Assembly: GCF_021730395.1 (NCBI RefSeq)
Contig: NC_069363.1
Span: 56,601,001-56,665,000 of the forward strand
Origin: Mercenaria mercenaria
Lineage: Eukaryota; Mollusca; Bivalvia; Venerida; Veneridae
Reading direction: 5' to 3'
Length of the DNA: 64,000 nucleotides
Part shown: piece by piece, positions 22,921 to 37,200 of the stretch
Layout of the letters: each line of letters opens with the position of its first letter
Position numbering within the stretch: the first letter of the stretch is position 1
Notes under the pieces: generated by a model
What the model was told of the DNA's origin: nothing
Database searches by the model: none
Seen by the model: the letters and a program-made list of their open reading frames with translations, nothing else
Position numbers and translations under genes: made by a program

Positions 22921-24664
22921 AACAAGAGGACCATGATGGTCCTGAATCGCTCACCTCTTCCCACATGACCCAGTTTTGAGTACGACGTCGTTTTTTTCTA
23001 TTATTTGACATAGTGACCTAGTTGTTGAGCTCATGTGACCCAGTTTTGAACTTGACCTAGATATTATCAAGATAAAAATTCTGACCAATTTTCATGAAGA
23101 TCCATTGAAAAATATGGTCTCTAGAGAGGTCACAAGGTTTTTCTATTATTTGACCTATTGACCTAGTTTTCAAAGGTATGTGACCCTGTTTTGAATTTTA
23201 CCTAGATATAATCAAGGTGAACATTCTCACTAATTTTCATGAAGATCTCATGAAAAATATGGCCTTTAGAGAGGTCACAAGGTTTTTCTATTTTTATACC
23301 TACTGGTCTAGTTTTTGACCGCACATGACCCAGTTTCAAAACTGACCTAGATATCATCAAGGTGAACATTCAGATCAACTTTCATGAAGATCCATTGAAA
23401 AATATGGCCTCTAGAGAGGTCAAAAGATTTTAATAATTTTAGACCTACTGACCTAGTTTTTAACCGCAGCTGACCCAGTTTCAAACTTGACCTAGATATC
23501 ATCAAGATGAACATTCAGACCAACTTTCATACAGATCCCTTGAAAAGTATGGCCTCTAGAGAGGTCACAAGGTTTTTTTATTATTTGACCTACTGACCTA
23601 GTTTTTTACGGCACGTGACCCAGTTTCAAACTTGACCTAGATAGCATCAAGATGAACATTCTGACCGATTTGTATGGAGATCCATTCATAAGTATGGCCT
23701 CTAGAGAGGTGACAAGGTTTTTCTATTTTTAGACCTACTGACCTAGTTTTTGACCGCACATGACCTAGTTTCGAACTTGACCTAGATAGCATCAAGATGA
23801 ACATTCAGACCAACTTTCATACAGATTCCATGAAAAATATGGCCTCTAGAGAGGTCACAAGGTTTTTCTATTATTTGACCTACTGACCTAGTTTTTGACC
23901 GCACATGACCCAGTTTCAAACTTGACCTAGATATCATCAAGGTGAACATTCTGACCAACTTTCATGAAGATCTCATGAAATATATGGCCTCTAGAGAGGT
24001 CACAAGGTTTTTCTATTTTTAGACCTACTGACCTAGTTTTTGACCGCACGTGACCCAGTTTCGAACTTGACCTAGATATCATCAAGATGAACATTCAGAC
24101 CAACTTTCATACAGATCCCATGAAAAATATGGCCTCTAGAGAGGTCACAAGGTTTTTCTATTATTTGACCTACTGACCTAGTTTTTGATGGCATGTGACC
24201 CAGTTTCGAACTTGACCTAGATATCATCAAGATGAACGTTCTGACCAATTTTCATGAAGATCCATTGAAATATATGGCCTCTAGAGAGGTCACAAAGTTT
24301 TTCTATTTTTAGACCTACTGACCTAGTTTTTGATGGCACGTGACCCAGTTTCAAACCTGACCTAGATATCATCAAGGTGAACATTCTGACCAATTTTCAG
24401 GAAGATCTTGTGAAATATATGGCCTCTAGAGAGGTCACATGGTTTTTCTATTTTTAGACCTACTGACCTAGTTTTTGATGGCACGTGACCCAGTTTCGAA
24501 CTTGACCTAGATATCATCAAGATGAACATTCTGACCAACTTTCATAAAGATCCCACAAAAAATTTAACCTCTAGAGTGGTCACAAGCAAAAGTTTACGGA
24601 CGGACGGACGACGGACGCTGCATGATCACAAAAGCTCACCTTGTCACTAAGTGACAGGTGAGCT
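22921..24664 (+). mobile_element. Type-2 tandem-array element, copy B
   Basis: Same plan as copy A. GACCTACTG begins at 24022, 24167, 24312 and 24457, a spacing of exactly 145 bp. Units with TATTATTTGACC and TATTTTTAGACC largely alternate. The loop side of the 3' hairpin reads GTCACT-A-AGTGAC, a paired change relative to copy A. Confidence 0.9.
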
Positions 24665-25271
24665 AAAAATATCGAATGTGTAAATGTCCACTTCATACTG
24701 ATGATGCATACAAAGTTCCCTTTCGAAGTTCTGGATGTAACTTTACAAGAAAGAGCAACAGAACAACAGAAACTTCATACACAATATGCCTCCAAGTTTT
24801 TCCATATGAAGACAATTATATAGCTACCATCAGGATTTTAAATATATATCTGGCTATTCAAAAAGTATACATGGAGGCTGAATTGTGTGTGGAAGCCTTC
24901 TATCTCCTCCAATATAATAGAGACACCTAAATGGGTAACCACTGATGACTATAAATCAACTTATGATACACACATTTATCTCCCCTTAAACATTAAACAG
25001 ACGCATCTTTTCTTGTACTTAAAATTTAATTCTACTGTTTTCCTTTGATAATAATTATACAATACAAACAAGTTTATCTGCAATAAATAAATATATGTTG
25101 GGTCAATTCCAGAATGTAATTTAGAAAAACAGTTTTCACAGTATAAGCACGGTTTTGGCATTATAATATTTCTTTCCTATCAAAGTTTGAATGTTTTCAG
25201 CACTTAATATGACCTCAAAGGATGGGATTCGACCACTTTTAAGGACGGGTATTAGCTGAACGCTGTGACAA

Positions 25272-25298
25272 CTACTCCTGTGCTCCCCACTGTGGAAC
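25272..25298 (-). CDS. EIF3E: eIF3e terminal coding exon
   Basis: The acceptor TTGCTTTCAG precedes codons for VPQWGAQE and a TAG stop. The position corresponds to the EAPNWATQ tail of vertebrate eIF3e. Confidence 0.85.
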   Translation of the reverse strand, partial: VPQWGAQE

Positions 25299-28200
25299 CT
25301 GAAAGCAAGAAGACAATTTGTTACATATAACAGTGTCCAACATTTATGTCTTTAACATAGTGCAGAAGAATGTAGTAATGTATTTTCTCTTAAGAGTTAT
25401 GTAAAATTATAAAACTGATCATACATGCAGTATGTTTTGATCTAAAGCCAACAAGTAATATCATAAAGAAGTATTGCCTTTTATGTTCAAAGTTTTATCA
25501 GCCTGAAAAAATATGATATAGACCCAGGACATAGCCAGAGATTGATATCACTTTTCCCAAATTGTTAACAATTGTGTTAAGTTTCGATTCATTCACAAAA
25601 ATTGTAACTAAGATACCACCTTACATACAAATCTTAAACAAACTCTGGAAACCGACACCGACACACAAGACAGTCCAAAAGCTCTACCTATTCTTCAAAT
25701 AATCAAGCTTAAAAGTATAATAATAATTAAAGCAACGATTTTCATATTCTGTCAACATCAGAACAGTTGTCACTTTATATTCAAATGGTTACAGACCGTT
25801 GAATAAATCAAGTAATACCTCAGTATTTTTAGCACTTATTTTTTTCTCTATATTCATTGCCAGCACCTGGGACCTGAATGCCAGGTTTTTAGTTTTCTCT
25901 ATAACCTGCTGGTATGGCGACACTGCCTGTGTTCCCATGACGACGTGTCCCTGAAAACACAATACCTAGGTTTAAATATCGCACTATAGTAAATTAGTAT
26001 ATAATACCATGTTATAATTGTGGGAAAACTACTTTACATAATACTAAATTCAAAACTGCTCTTTAACATATATGTACACTTCAGTTTAACATCAATAAGT
26101 ACTATGAAATCATGAATATTCATGGATTTCTTGGTTCAGTTAATACACAAAATTTAATCCTACAGAACATGTAAAATTCCCATTTATTTGATATATATTC
26201 AGAATTTACAATTCATGAAATTGTATCTCTAGGAAATAACCATTTTGACCAAAGCCATGAACTTAAATGATTTAAAAGTAATCATGTTCAAAACAGATGC
26301 AAATCTAGGCATAAGTACCAGTATTAAACAAGCTTTAGTTACATTTAAATGTTTGTAGTGCACTCTGTTCCATCATGACTTTTATTGTTTATGTTCAACC
26401 CTTATCATACTGGACACAATTGATGCTGCCTTTGTGACCAGTGTAGATCATGATCAGACTGCTTGGATGTGCAGGCACTGTTTGCCATTAAGTCAGTATC
26501 TTTTGGTAAGCACCCCTTTTAACAGTTAATGGTACTGTCCAAATTGAAAGACAGACAAGTTCTTTATAGAAATTTAGCAGGGTAAGGGTTAATATTTCAA
26601 TTTAACTGAAATCATGTCAGACTGACAATGGTATGACTTATAAAGAATGACCAATTAAAGTTGGACATCTCAAAAGAGACAGGGTGCCACATGATAAAGA
26701 CAGCTGGTATTTACTTGAATAGGAATTGGACAGAACAACATAACCTTCAATTATTTCAAAGACAAAATACAAGTACATTTTTCTTCAAACACTTCTATTT
26801 GGACATACCAGTTTTGAATCTATTTTAGCATCTAAGCGAGCGTTCCGTATCAAGTTTACAATCCATCTTTCAGCATCTTCAGGAGTCATGTTTAACTTGC
26901 TAGCCAACATGCTGCAATATACAAGTATCAGTGTAAGTACTATCAATAGATATCAAAAGTGTTCTACATACCTCCTCTACAAAAAAACAAAACATTCTGA
27001 ATACTGATAATACTGTGCAAAATTTGAAGACATCTTTTTCTTGGAAAGAATTCGTATTTGGATATTTATATTGTTCAAAAATCTGAAGATCATTTTTTTT
27101 TAGCAAGGATTCATTTTAAGTCCTTGGCTAATTTTTTACCTATGGCTTGTGTTATTTTCCCCTGGGATTAAGATTATAAAATTTTCCCCTGGGATTAAGA
27201 TTATAAAACTTAATTAGGAGACCAGTCTCTAAACTCCAGATCTGATTGGCTGTTTCCGAGTACAAACTGAAAATTGACCATTCTGAGACTGGTCAGTTTT
27301 GTTTGGTTGTGTTGGGTTTAATGCCATTTATAACAGTATTTCAGTTATGTAATGGGGGGTGGGGGGGGGGAGGGGGAGCAGTTAACGTATCAATTTGTCC
27401 TGGATTCTGTACCAGTACAAACCTGTTCTCTGCAAGTAACTGCCAACTTGCCCACATGAATCAGAGGTGGAGGACGAATGATTTCAGACACAATGCCTTC
27501 CATCAAATCGTCACAGAGAAAATTCACCCTAACCGAGGATCGAACTCACGACCCAGAGATTCATAGATCTGCGCTCTCCCTATTGACCTAAGCGGGCAGG
27601 TGGTCAGTTTTGTAATCTTGGAGCCAGCGGCGAGGTTTCTCCTTGTGTTCATAATCTCTTTGTAAAATATAATACACTTGTCTTGTGAGTCATTTTTTAA
27701 GAATATATCAAATGCACACACAAAGGTTTTGATCAGCGGAAAATATGTCAAAGCTTGCAAAATACTGCAAACCTTCAATAAATGGAGTATGTAAATCTTA
27801 CTTGATACTGATGCACTCATGTATTCTACAGAAAGTCTCAAATATCAACAATCTTGCATTCTCTATGAAATCTTCTAAACACGCCACCAAGAAGAAATCA
27901 TTCATCAGCACCTGAAACATTTCATTTTGAGTATAAATATCTATAAACTGTTCCATTTAAAGATATTCTAGCAAAAACTAGTATATTTCAGTAACTTTTC
28001 CATAAAACTTAGAAACAAGAAGAATAAGTTCAAGCAATTTTGAATTAATGATGGGTAATCTACAAAACATTGCAACTGGTTTCTTGATCCAAAAGTCTCT
28101 ATTTTTCCAGAGCTAGTTCTCCAGAACTTTCTGACATACTACCTACACTAAAACGACTTCGGCTTGTTTTTCTGTCAGATCAATTTTCAACATTTGCCCT

Positions 28201-31200
28201 TGTCATGGGGTCAAACTCTAGGACCCTTGATTGGAATTAAAGTGTTTTTCTAAAGTTAACAAACTGGTCACAAAATGGAACTTCTAAAATTTAACTGGTT
28301 AGCGATTTTAGCAGACTTGCCTTAGTTTTAAGCTCCATTACAAATCTGTTGTCTCACTTTTAAAACATTTTGAATAATAAAGAGAAAATTTTAAGATGCA
28401 ATAAAGCTGTACTCACTGATTCACATTCTCTCAGCTTTTTCTGGGCTCCATCAAAGTCAAAATGGACATACAGACATTCTACAAACTCTGTGATAGGATC
28501 TTTGTAGGTGTACGACTCCTGTAATAGTTATTAAACTAAGGCGTGACTGACATAGACTATTACTCCTGTACATATTCCATTTATTTTTGTTATTGTCAAT
28601 TTGTACCACATTTTAATGACCGTGCTGCAGACCTGATGTCAAAATAAATCTTCTTGTAACTATATGACAAGGTTTCTGTTACGTAAAATGAAGAGTTTTT
28701 TTTAAATTATTAAATTCATTTTCAATACATCAGTAATCTAAAAAGTTAAATTAAAATCTTTCTACATTTCTCATATTTAAGAAAAAAAAAACAAGAGGAC
28801 CATGATGGCCCTGAATCGCTCACCTCTTCCCACATGACCCAGTTTTGAGTATGAAGTCATTTTTTCTATTATTTGACATAGTGACCTAGTTTTTGAGCTC
28901 ATGTGACCCAGTTTTGAACTTGACCTAAATATTATCAAGATAAAAATTCTGACCAATTTTCATAAAGATCCATTGAAAAATATGGTCTCTAGAAAGGTCA
29001 CAACGTTTTTCTATTATTTGACCTACTGACCTAGTTTTCGAAGGTACGTGACCCTGTTTTGAACTTTACCTAGATATCATCAAGGTGAACATTCTCACTA
29101 ATTTTCATAAAGATCTCATGGAAAGTATGGCCTCTAGAGAGGTCACAAGGTTTTTCTATTTTTATACCTACTGGCCTAGTTTTTGACCGCACGTGACCGA
29201 GTTTCGAAACTGACCTAGATATCATCAAGGTGAACATTCAGATCAAGTTTCATGAAGATCCATTGAAAAATATGGCCTCTAGAGAGGTCAAAAGATTTTA
29301 ATAATTTTAGACCTACTGACCTTGTTTTTGACCGCAGTTGACCCAGTTTGAAACTTGATCTAGATATCATCAAGATGAACATTCAGACCAACTTTCATAC
29401 AGATCCCATGAAAAGTGTGGCCTCTAGAGAGGTCACAAGGTTTTTTTATTATTTGACCTACTGACCTAGTTTTTGACCGCAGTTGACCCAGTTTCAAATT
29501 TTATCTAGATATCATCAAGGTGAACATTCTGACCAATTTTCATGGAGATCCATTCACAAGTATGGCCTCTAGAGAGATCACAAGGTTTTTCTATTTTTAG
29601 ACCTACTGTCCTAGTTTTTGACCGCACATGACACTGTTTCGAACTTGACCTAGATATCATCAAGATGTACATTCACACCAATTTTCATACAGATCCCATA
29701 AAAAATATGGCCTTTAGAGAGGTCACAAGGTTTTTCTATTATTTGACCAACTGACCTAGTTTTTGATGGCACGTGACCCAGTTTCGAACTTGACCTAGAT
29801 ATCATCAAGATGAACATTCAGACCAACTTTCATATAGATCCCATGAAAAATATGGCCTCTAGAGACGTCACAAGGTTTTTCTATTATTTGACCTACTGAC
29901 CTAGTTTTTGACAGCATGTGACCCACTTTCAAAACTGACCTAGATATCATCAAGATGAACATTCTGACCAATTTTCAGGAAGATCTCATGAAATATATGG
30001 CCTCTAGAGAGGTCACAAGGTTTTTCTATTTTTAGACCTACTGACCTACTTTTTGACTGCACATGACACTGTTTCGAACTTGAACTAGATATCATCAAGA
30101 TGAACATTCAGACCAATTTTCATACAGATCCCATAAAAAATATGGCCTTTAGAGAGGTCACAAGGTTTTTCTATTATTTGACCAACTGACCTAGTTTTTG
30201 ATGGCACGTGACCCAGTTTCGAACTTGACCTAGATATCATCAAGATGAACATTCAGACAAACTTTCATATTGATCCCATGAAAAGTATGGCCTCTAGAGA
30301 CGTCACAAGGTTTTTCTATTATTTGACCTACTGACCTAGTTTTTGACAGCATGTGACCCACTTTCAAAACTGACCTAGATATCATCAAGATGAACATTCT
30401 GACCAATTTTCAGGAAGATCTCATGAAATATATGGCCTCTAGAGAGGTCACAAGGTTTTTCTATTTTTAGACCTACTGACCTAGTTTTTGACCGCACGCG
30501 ACCCAGTTTCGAACTTGACCTAGATATCATCAAGATGAACATTCAGACCAATTTTCATACAGATCCCATGAAAAATATGGCCTTTAGAGAGGTCACAAAG
30601 TTTTTCTATTATTTGACCTACTGACCTAGTTTTTGAAGGCACATGACCCAGTTTCGAACTTGACCTAGATATCATCAAGATGAACATTCTGACCCAGTTT
30701 CGAACTTGACCTAGATATCATCAAGGTGAATGTCCTGACCAATTTTCATGAAGATCTTTTGAAGTATATGGCCTCTAAAGAGGTCAGAATGTTTTTCTAT
30801 TTTTAGACCTACTGACCTAGTTTTTGACGGCACATGACCCAGTTTCGAACTTGACCTAGATATCATCAAGGTGAACATTCTGACCAATTTTCATGAAGAT
30901 CTTGTGAAATATATGGCCTCTAGAGAGGTCACAAGGTTCTTCTATTTTTAGACCTACTGACCTAGTTTTTGATGGCACGTGACCCAGTTTCGAACTTGAC
31001 CTAGATATCATCAAGATGAACATTCTGACCAACTTTCATAAAGATCCCATGAAAAATGTGACCTCTAGAGTGGTCACAAGCAAAAGTTTACGGACGCACA
31101 GACGCACGCACGGACGACGGACACCGCGCGATCACAAAAGCTCACCTTGTCACTTTGTGACAGGTGAGCTAAAAAACATCTTCTTTTCCTTTCTTACAAG

Positions 31201-34200
31201 TGTTATTTTCTACACAATAATCTTTAAAACTGAATGTGATGAGAATTTTGATGGTGAACAGTAATATTATCCACCTTCACAGAACTGCTACTTTACTGGA
31301 GAAAATAGAATAATTATCATTCTAACCCATCTACAGTAACTGAGGCTTCTGAGTATTTTGTTTGTTTTTGTTGGGTTTAACGTCGCACCGACACAATTAC
31401 AGATCATATGGCGACTTCCCAGCTTTGATGGTGGAGGAAGACCCAAGGTGCCCCTCCGTACATTATTTCATGATGAGCGGGCACCTGGTTAGAACCACCA
31501 ACCTTCCGTAAGCCAGCTGGATGGCTTCCTCACATGAAGAGTTCAATGCCCTGAGTGAGGCTTCAACCCACATTGGTGAAGAGCAAGTGATTTGAAGTCA
31601 GCGACCTTAACCACTCGGCCACGGAGGCCCTGAGGCTTCTGAGTAAGTTAACAGGATTCATATAAATAAACTGATGTTACTGTCCTACACAAAACATAAT
31701 GAAACTATAATAACATGACTGTGTACGACGATCCCATGTTTTCAGTTACAAATGTTTAAGTGAACTACAATCACTCTATACAAACCTGCTGGATAACTTT
31801 GACCAGATCTTTGAGAACAGTTCTTCGTCTAGTTTTGTTAGTAATGACAGCTGTAGTCAGGTATCGGAGTATGTGAGGGCACATGGTCTGTATAGCATTC
31901 AGATACAGTTGTGAGTACAGAAACATGTCAATGATCAGGTCACGACCTTTTGGATGATTGAAGAATACAAACAAACTCCAGTGGATCAGCCAGGTACGTT
32001 GTTGCAGGGATAACAAAGCACTTCCAAATGTCTGCAATGAAAACAGGTATATTCAAGATTATGACAGACTTTCAAGGAAAAAATTCACGCAATTCAAAAA
32101 CTTCAAGGTCTGTATAAACACTGGCTATTCACCAAACATTACAAAAACCTCAGTAAGTATGTTATATCGGTATAACTCTTAACCAGCTATGAATTTCTAT
32201 TGTAAATTTTGAAAAGGGATTAGCCACAATAAAGCTTATTAGAAACAAACATATATGTAATACTTTAACAGTATATTTGTGTGGTTCTAGTCTTCATTGA
32301 CCTCAAGACTGCACTGTGCATAATAAACAAATATATAACCCTCATCACTCTCCCTCCTCCCAAACAAGAGCTTTGTCAGCTCCTTTTTTGGTGGGAAGCA
32401 TGAAGGTGGGGGGTGGGGGGTGGGGGGGAGGGGTGGTGGGGGGGGGGGAGCTGTAAATGTAGATTGTTGCAGCATAATGTCTTATCACCACCTGCGTATC
32501 TTCCAAATTTCAAGTCAATACCTTTTATTGTTTTTAGGTTATGCTCTGGCCAAAAAATATGATGGGCAAATTTGACCTTGACCTTTGACCTACCACCCAG
32601 GTTCATGCATTCTGCACATCGCCTCATCACCACCTACCTGCATCCCAAGTTTGAAGTCAATACCTTGAATGGTTAATAAGTTATGCTCTGGACACTAAAA
32701 ATAACGTACAGATTTGACTTTTTGAGCTTTCTCAGGAATCTAAAACGTGTACCAGTACTACATAAATAGATAACTTACATTTGCCTCTATCACTTCTTTG
32801 AGTCTGTTCAGATCTTCTAGCGCTGTGTCCCAGTTTTGCATGAGAATCTCAGAAGCTAACTTCCCCCATAATGCATTCAAGTAATTTCTGTCATTTGGTG
32901 GTAGCTGAAAAAAGCAATTATTTAATCTGTTACTTTTATATGTATCACAAGAGAACATGAAATCATGCAGGACTCTGAAGATACTTTCGAAATATCTTTT
33001 AAATACTTATTATTTAATAAATTCCTGAAATACACAGCAAAGAACATGTATTTTTCCACGCTGTTAAGTCGGCATATTTACAACATAGTTCCAGAATTTT
33101 TCAAGAAACCCAAGATTCTGGTTAAGCATCAAAAATAAGCCAAAAAGGGACTCTGTAACTCAACAAAGACTCCACGAAAAAATCAGTTCTAGACGAAACA
33201 TACTGCAATTCTAACAAACAAGAAGTATGTTCTAGGATTCTAACAAACAAAAGGTAAATACTATGATTCTAATGAACAAGTGGTACATTGTATATAGCGC
33301 GATTCTAACACACTTGAGGTACAGACTAGGATCCTAATGGACAAGAGGTACGTACCAGGATTCTAACAAAGTAGAGATATTCAGCTGCTGCAGAATAATT
33401 ACCACATTCATACTGAAACTTGGCATAGTTGTACAGAGTATCAATCATTTCTGCTTTAAACTGAAACAAAGAAAAACTGCAAATAAACTGTAAATTAATA
33501 CAAAATTCTGTAGTGAAAAATATTATCAGGATTTAGTTAATTATTTCTTCATTAATGCATATCTAAAAGTTATTTTCATGGTCAGTATCACTGATCAAAG
33601 ACAAGTTTATTCTACTCTTGCATGTTTTGTACCCGCAGTCTTTAAACAGTGTGTAGTACACAAAAATGAAACTTGAAGCAGCCATAAATAGCAAAACCAG
33701 CTGAATATTTTTTCTGTGACTATCTTGAGTTTAATATTGTTTTTTCATTCTACTGATAAATTTCAGTTCTTGTCTTCATGTAACTGATGATATGATGATA
33801 TGAGAATGTAAGATCAGACTGTGAAAGACATACAGCCAAACTGAAGGTCAAACATTAGACTACTACACGGAATGTCAGGATCTTTCTGCTAAGTCAGTCA
33901 TTCTACATCACTAAAAGTGCTTTAATCTTGTAAGTGTGTATCAGTAGCTTTACCTTGTTTTGAATGAACAAATTTAACATACCCCGTGTTCTTTGTATAA
34001 GTAATCAGACAGCTGTCTTCCATCTCTGAAATAAAAGACACATACATCAACATACTTTGACCTGGTCAGTCTCACAGACCATCTACATCATTACTTCCCC
34101 TTTTAAACACACAGAGGTCATGCCATTCTCCCTTTTAAAACAAAAACAAATCAGAAGCTGAACTGATAAGAAAAACCACGGAAAATATAAGAAACACAAA

Positions 34201-37200
34201 TTTTCTTCTTCTAAGTTTGACCAAAATCAGAATAAACAAAACCCACATATAAAATTCTTAAAGGGACTGGCTTCCAGATAGTTCGACAACAACAAAAAAA
34301 ATATTTTTTAGATATCTGGAAATAAATGCTACATTTCTCAAGGCTTTAAAACTTAATTCCTGACAAACTATATGTTATGGAAACACATGAGAATTTGCTG
34401 TTTTTAATTCTTTTTTACGATAAAAATTGTATTACAAAGCGTTTGATGCTTTACTCCAGGTAAACTGCCTCGATTATGAATATCTATATTTTGAAATCAT
34501 AATTCACTAATTCCACCACAGTGCTATTTGTTATGGCGACGGGCAAAAGTCTTTATTGCTTCAGCAGTCCGGAGTTCGATTCCCGACCCAGTCATCTTTT
34601 TTTCTTGATTTGAAGCAGAACTCATATTCTAATGTTCATAAAATGATCAAACTTCAATTTGAAAGAAAGATTATTTAAGCCAGATCTGGAGGTCAGTGTC
34701 TTTAATAAAATAATCTAACTACACTTTTTTGCAATCACTATATTCTTGTCTTGTGTGCACTCTTTTCATTTACTGTAGATATTTATGGCTATCTACAAGT
34801 AATTAATAAGATCTATCAGTAGTCTTGTCATGTAGAACAGCCAGAGTTGGTGAACAACACTTATTAGTTTATTCAATTATATTACTGCCTGAAACTTTAA
34901 ATGAGCCGCGCCATGGGAAAACCAACATAGTGGCTTTGCAACCAGCATGGATCCAGACCAGCCTGCGCATCCGTGCAGTCTGGTCAGGATCCATGCTGTT
35001 CGCTAACAGTTTCTCTAATTCCATTAGGCTTTGAAAGCGAACATAGCATAGTGGGTTTGGATCCATGCTGGTCGCAAGCCCACCTTGTTGGTTTTCTCAT
35101 GGCATGGCTCAAATTACTCCATCATCATTCATGGAAGTATGTGAATTCATGTTAGTCATTTCTTCAGCAATTTTCACGATTACTGTTATATCAATTATAT
35201 ACATATCTCTCATTCTGTGGTTTGGCTTTAGACTATGCATTATTTTGCAGTGACATTAACTTGCAGGTTTCAAATATTTAAGATAAAATGCATATCCTGA
35301 TCGCTCATCAGATTTAATAAAGTTGAGGCTACCATGAAACCAACAAAATTTAGTCCACAAAATATTAAAGTTTAACAGTACATTTGTATTAGGCTTTTCC
35401 GGGTCACACATTAAACCGGAATCCACCTAAAAACCGGAATACACCGGAATACACTTTGCATAACCGGAATACACCTGTATTTTTTAATTTAAACGGATTT
35501 TTGAAGTGTTTTAGATATAATTCAATCATATTTATCATAAATAATTAACATACCAAAGGAAAATAAAATCCGTTCACCCAAAATGATTTTATATGAGACT
35601 GAAGTGCGGCGACCGCGCCGGAAATTTCCACAACCGTACTACACCCGTATTTTATTAATAAATGGTATTTTGTAGTGTTTTTTTTCCTGTTTTTTTTTTA
35701 GAAATCATTCATGTTTAATGTAAATAATAAGTTTATAAAATGAAAATAAAATACCTAACACAGAACGATTTATACGTGATTGAAATTTGGCGACCGCTTG
35801 GGAAATTACCATAACCAAAATACACCCGTATTTCTTCAACAAATGGTATTTTTGAAGTGGTTTATGACTGAATTCAAACATATTTATCATAAATAATTAA
35901 TTTTCAAAAGGATATTAAAATACTTTTGCGCATTACGTCTTGTACATGATTGAAAATCGGCGTGCGCATTGAAAATTCGCGCATTCGTGAATGAATTTCC
36001 AAGTCCTAAAATTGTCTAATATACACCCGTATTTCTTTAATTATAAAAGGTTATGGAAATTTCCGATGCGGACGCAGAACTTCTATCTCGTATAAAATCA
36101 TTTTGCGTGAACGTATTTTATTTTCCTTTGACATGTTAATTATTTATGATAAATAATATGATTGAATTATTTCTAAAACACTTCAAAAATACCTTTTAAT
36201 TAAAAAATACAGGTGTATTCCGGTTATGCAAAGTGTATTCCGGTTTTTAGGTGGATTCCGCTTTAATGTGTGACCGGGCTTTTCCCACCTGTAAAGTTAT
36301 CTCTGATAAAAGGAAGTTGTCCCAAACCAAACAAGAGCTGTCGGAGGACAGCAACGCTCGACTATTCAACAGCCTTGTCAATTGAATGAATACAAAAGTT
36401 GAAAAAGGGGCATAACTTTGTAAAATGCAAAGTAGAGGTATTGAACCTCTGTACTGCATGTCATATCATGACAGTGAACAAGTGTGTGAAGTTTCAATCC
36501 TTTCCAATTTGTGGATACTGAGATACCAGCTTACATACAAAAACTTAACAAAAAACTGCTAAGTCAAAGGGGCATAATTTTGTAAAAATGCCAAGTAGAG
36601 TTATGGGACCTTCACAGTGCATGTTAGATCATGACAGTGAACAAGTGTGTGAAGTTTCAATCCATTCCAATTAGTGGATACTGAGATATCAGATTACATA
36701 CAAAAATTTAACCAAAAACTGCTAAGTCGAAAAAGGGGCATAATTTTGAAAAAAAAGAGAGTAGAGTTATGGGACTTGCTTAGTGCATGTCAGATCATGA
36801 TAGTGAACAAGTATGTGAAGTTTCAATCCATTCCCATTAGTAAGTACTGAGATACCAGCTTACATACAAAACCTTAACCAAAAATTTCTAAGTCGAAAAA
36901 AGGGGCATAATTTTGTAAAAAAGCAAAATAGAGTTATGGAACCTGTTGCAATGTAGATCAGTTCATCACAGTGAATAAGTGTGTGAAGTTTCAATCCATT
37001 CCCACAAGTGGTTACTGAGTTACCAGCTTACATACAAAACCTTAACCAAAAATTTCTAAGTCGAAAAAGGGGCATAATTTTGTAAAAAAGCAAAATAGAG
37101 TTATGGAACCTGTGCAATGTAAGTCAGTTTGTCACAGTGAATAAGTGTGTGAAGTTTCAATCCATTCCCACAAGTGGTTACTGAGATACCAGCTTACATA

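Larger units (their letters stand above)
19440..24730 (+). repeat. Decayed tandem array hosting later insertions
   Basis: Pieces of a diverged unit, recognisable by CATGTCCACTTCATGTTGAT and GTATACAAAGTTTCA, recur near 19465, 19810, 20212, 21890, 22055 and 24686. Between 22200 and 22900 another degenerate unit carries GGGCCATAACTCCAGA-like text. The array is split by a SINE, a MITE and two type-2 elements. No coding potential was found. Confidence 0.5.

Noticed and set aside
32287-32475. Proline-rich minus-strand frame
   Set aside because: Produced by the G-rich tract of the type-7 element.
33207-33366. Extra eIF3e coding exons in the 29-bp repeats
   Set aside because: The repeats do not keep a frame over several units, and the homologous protein continues directly with LPPNDRNY.
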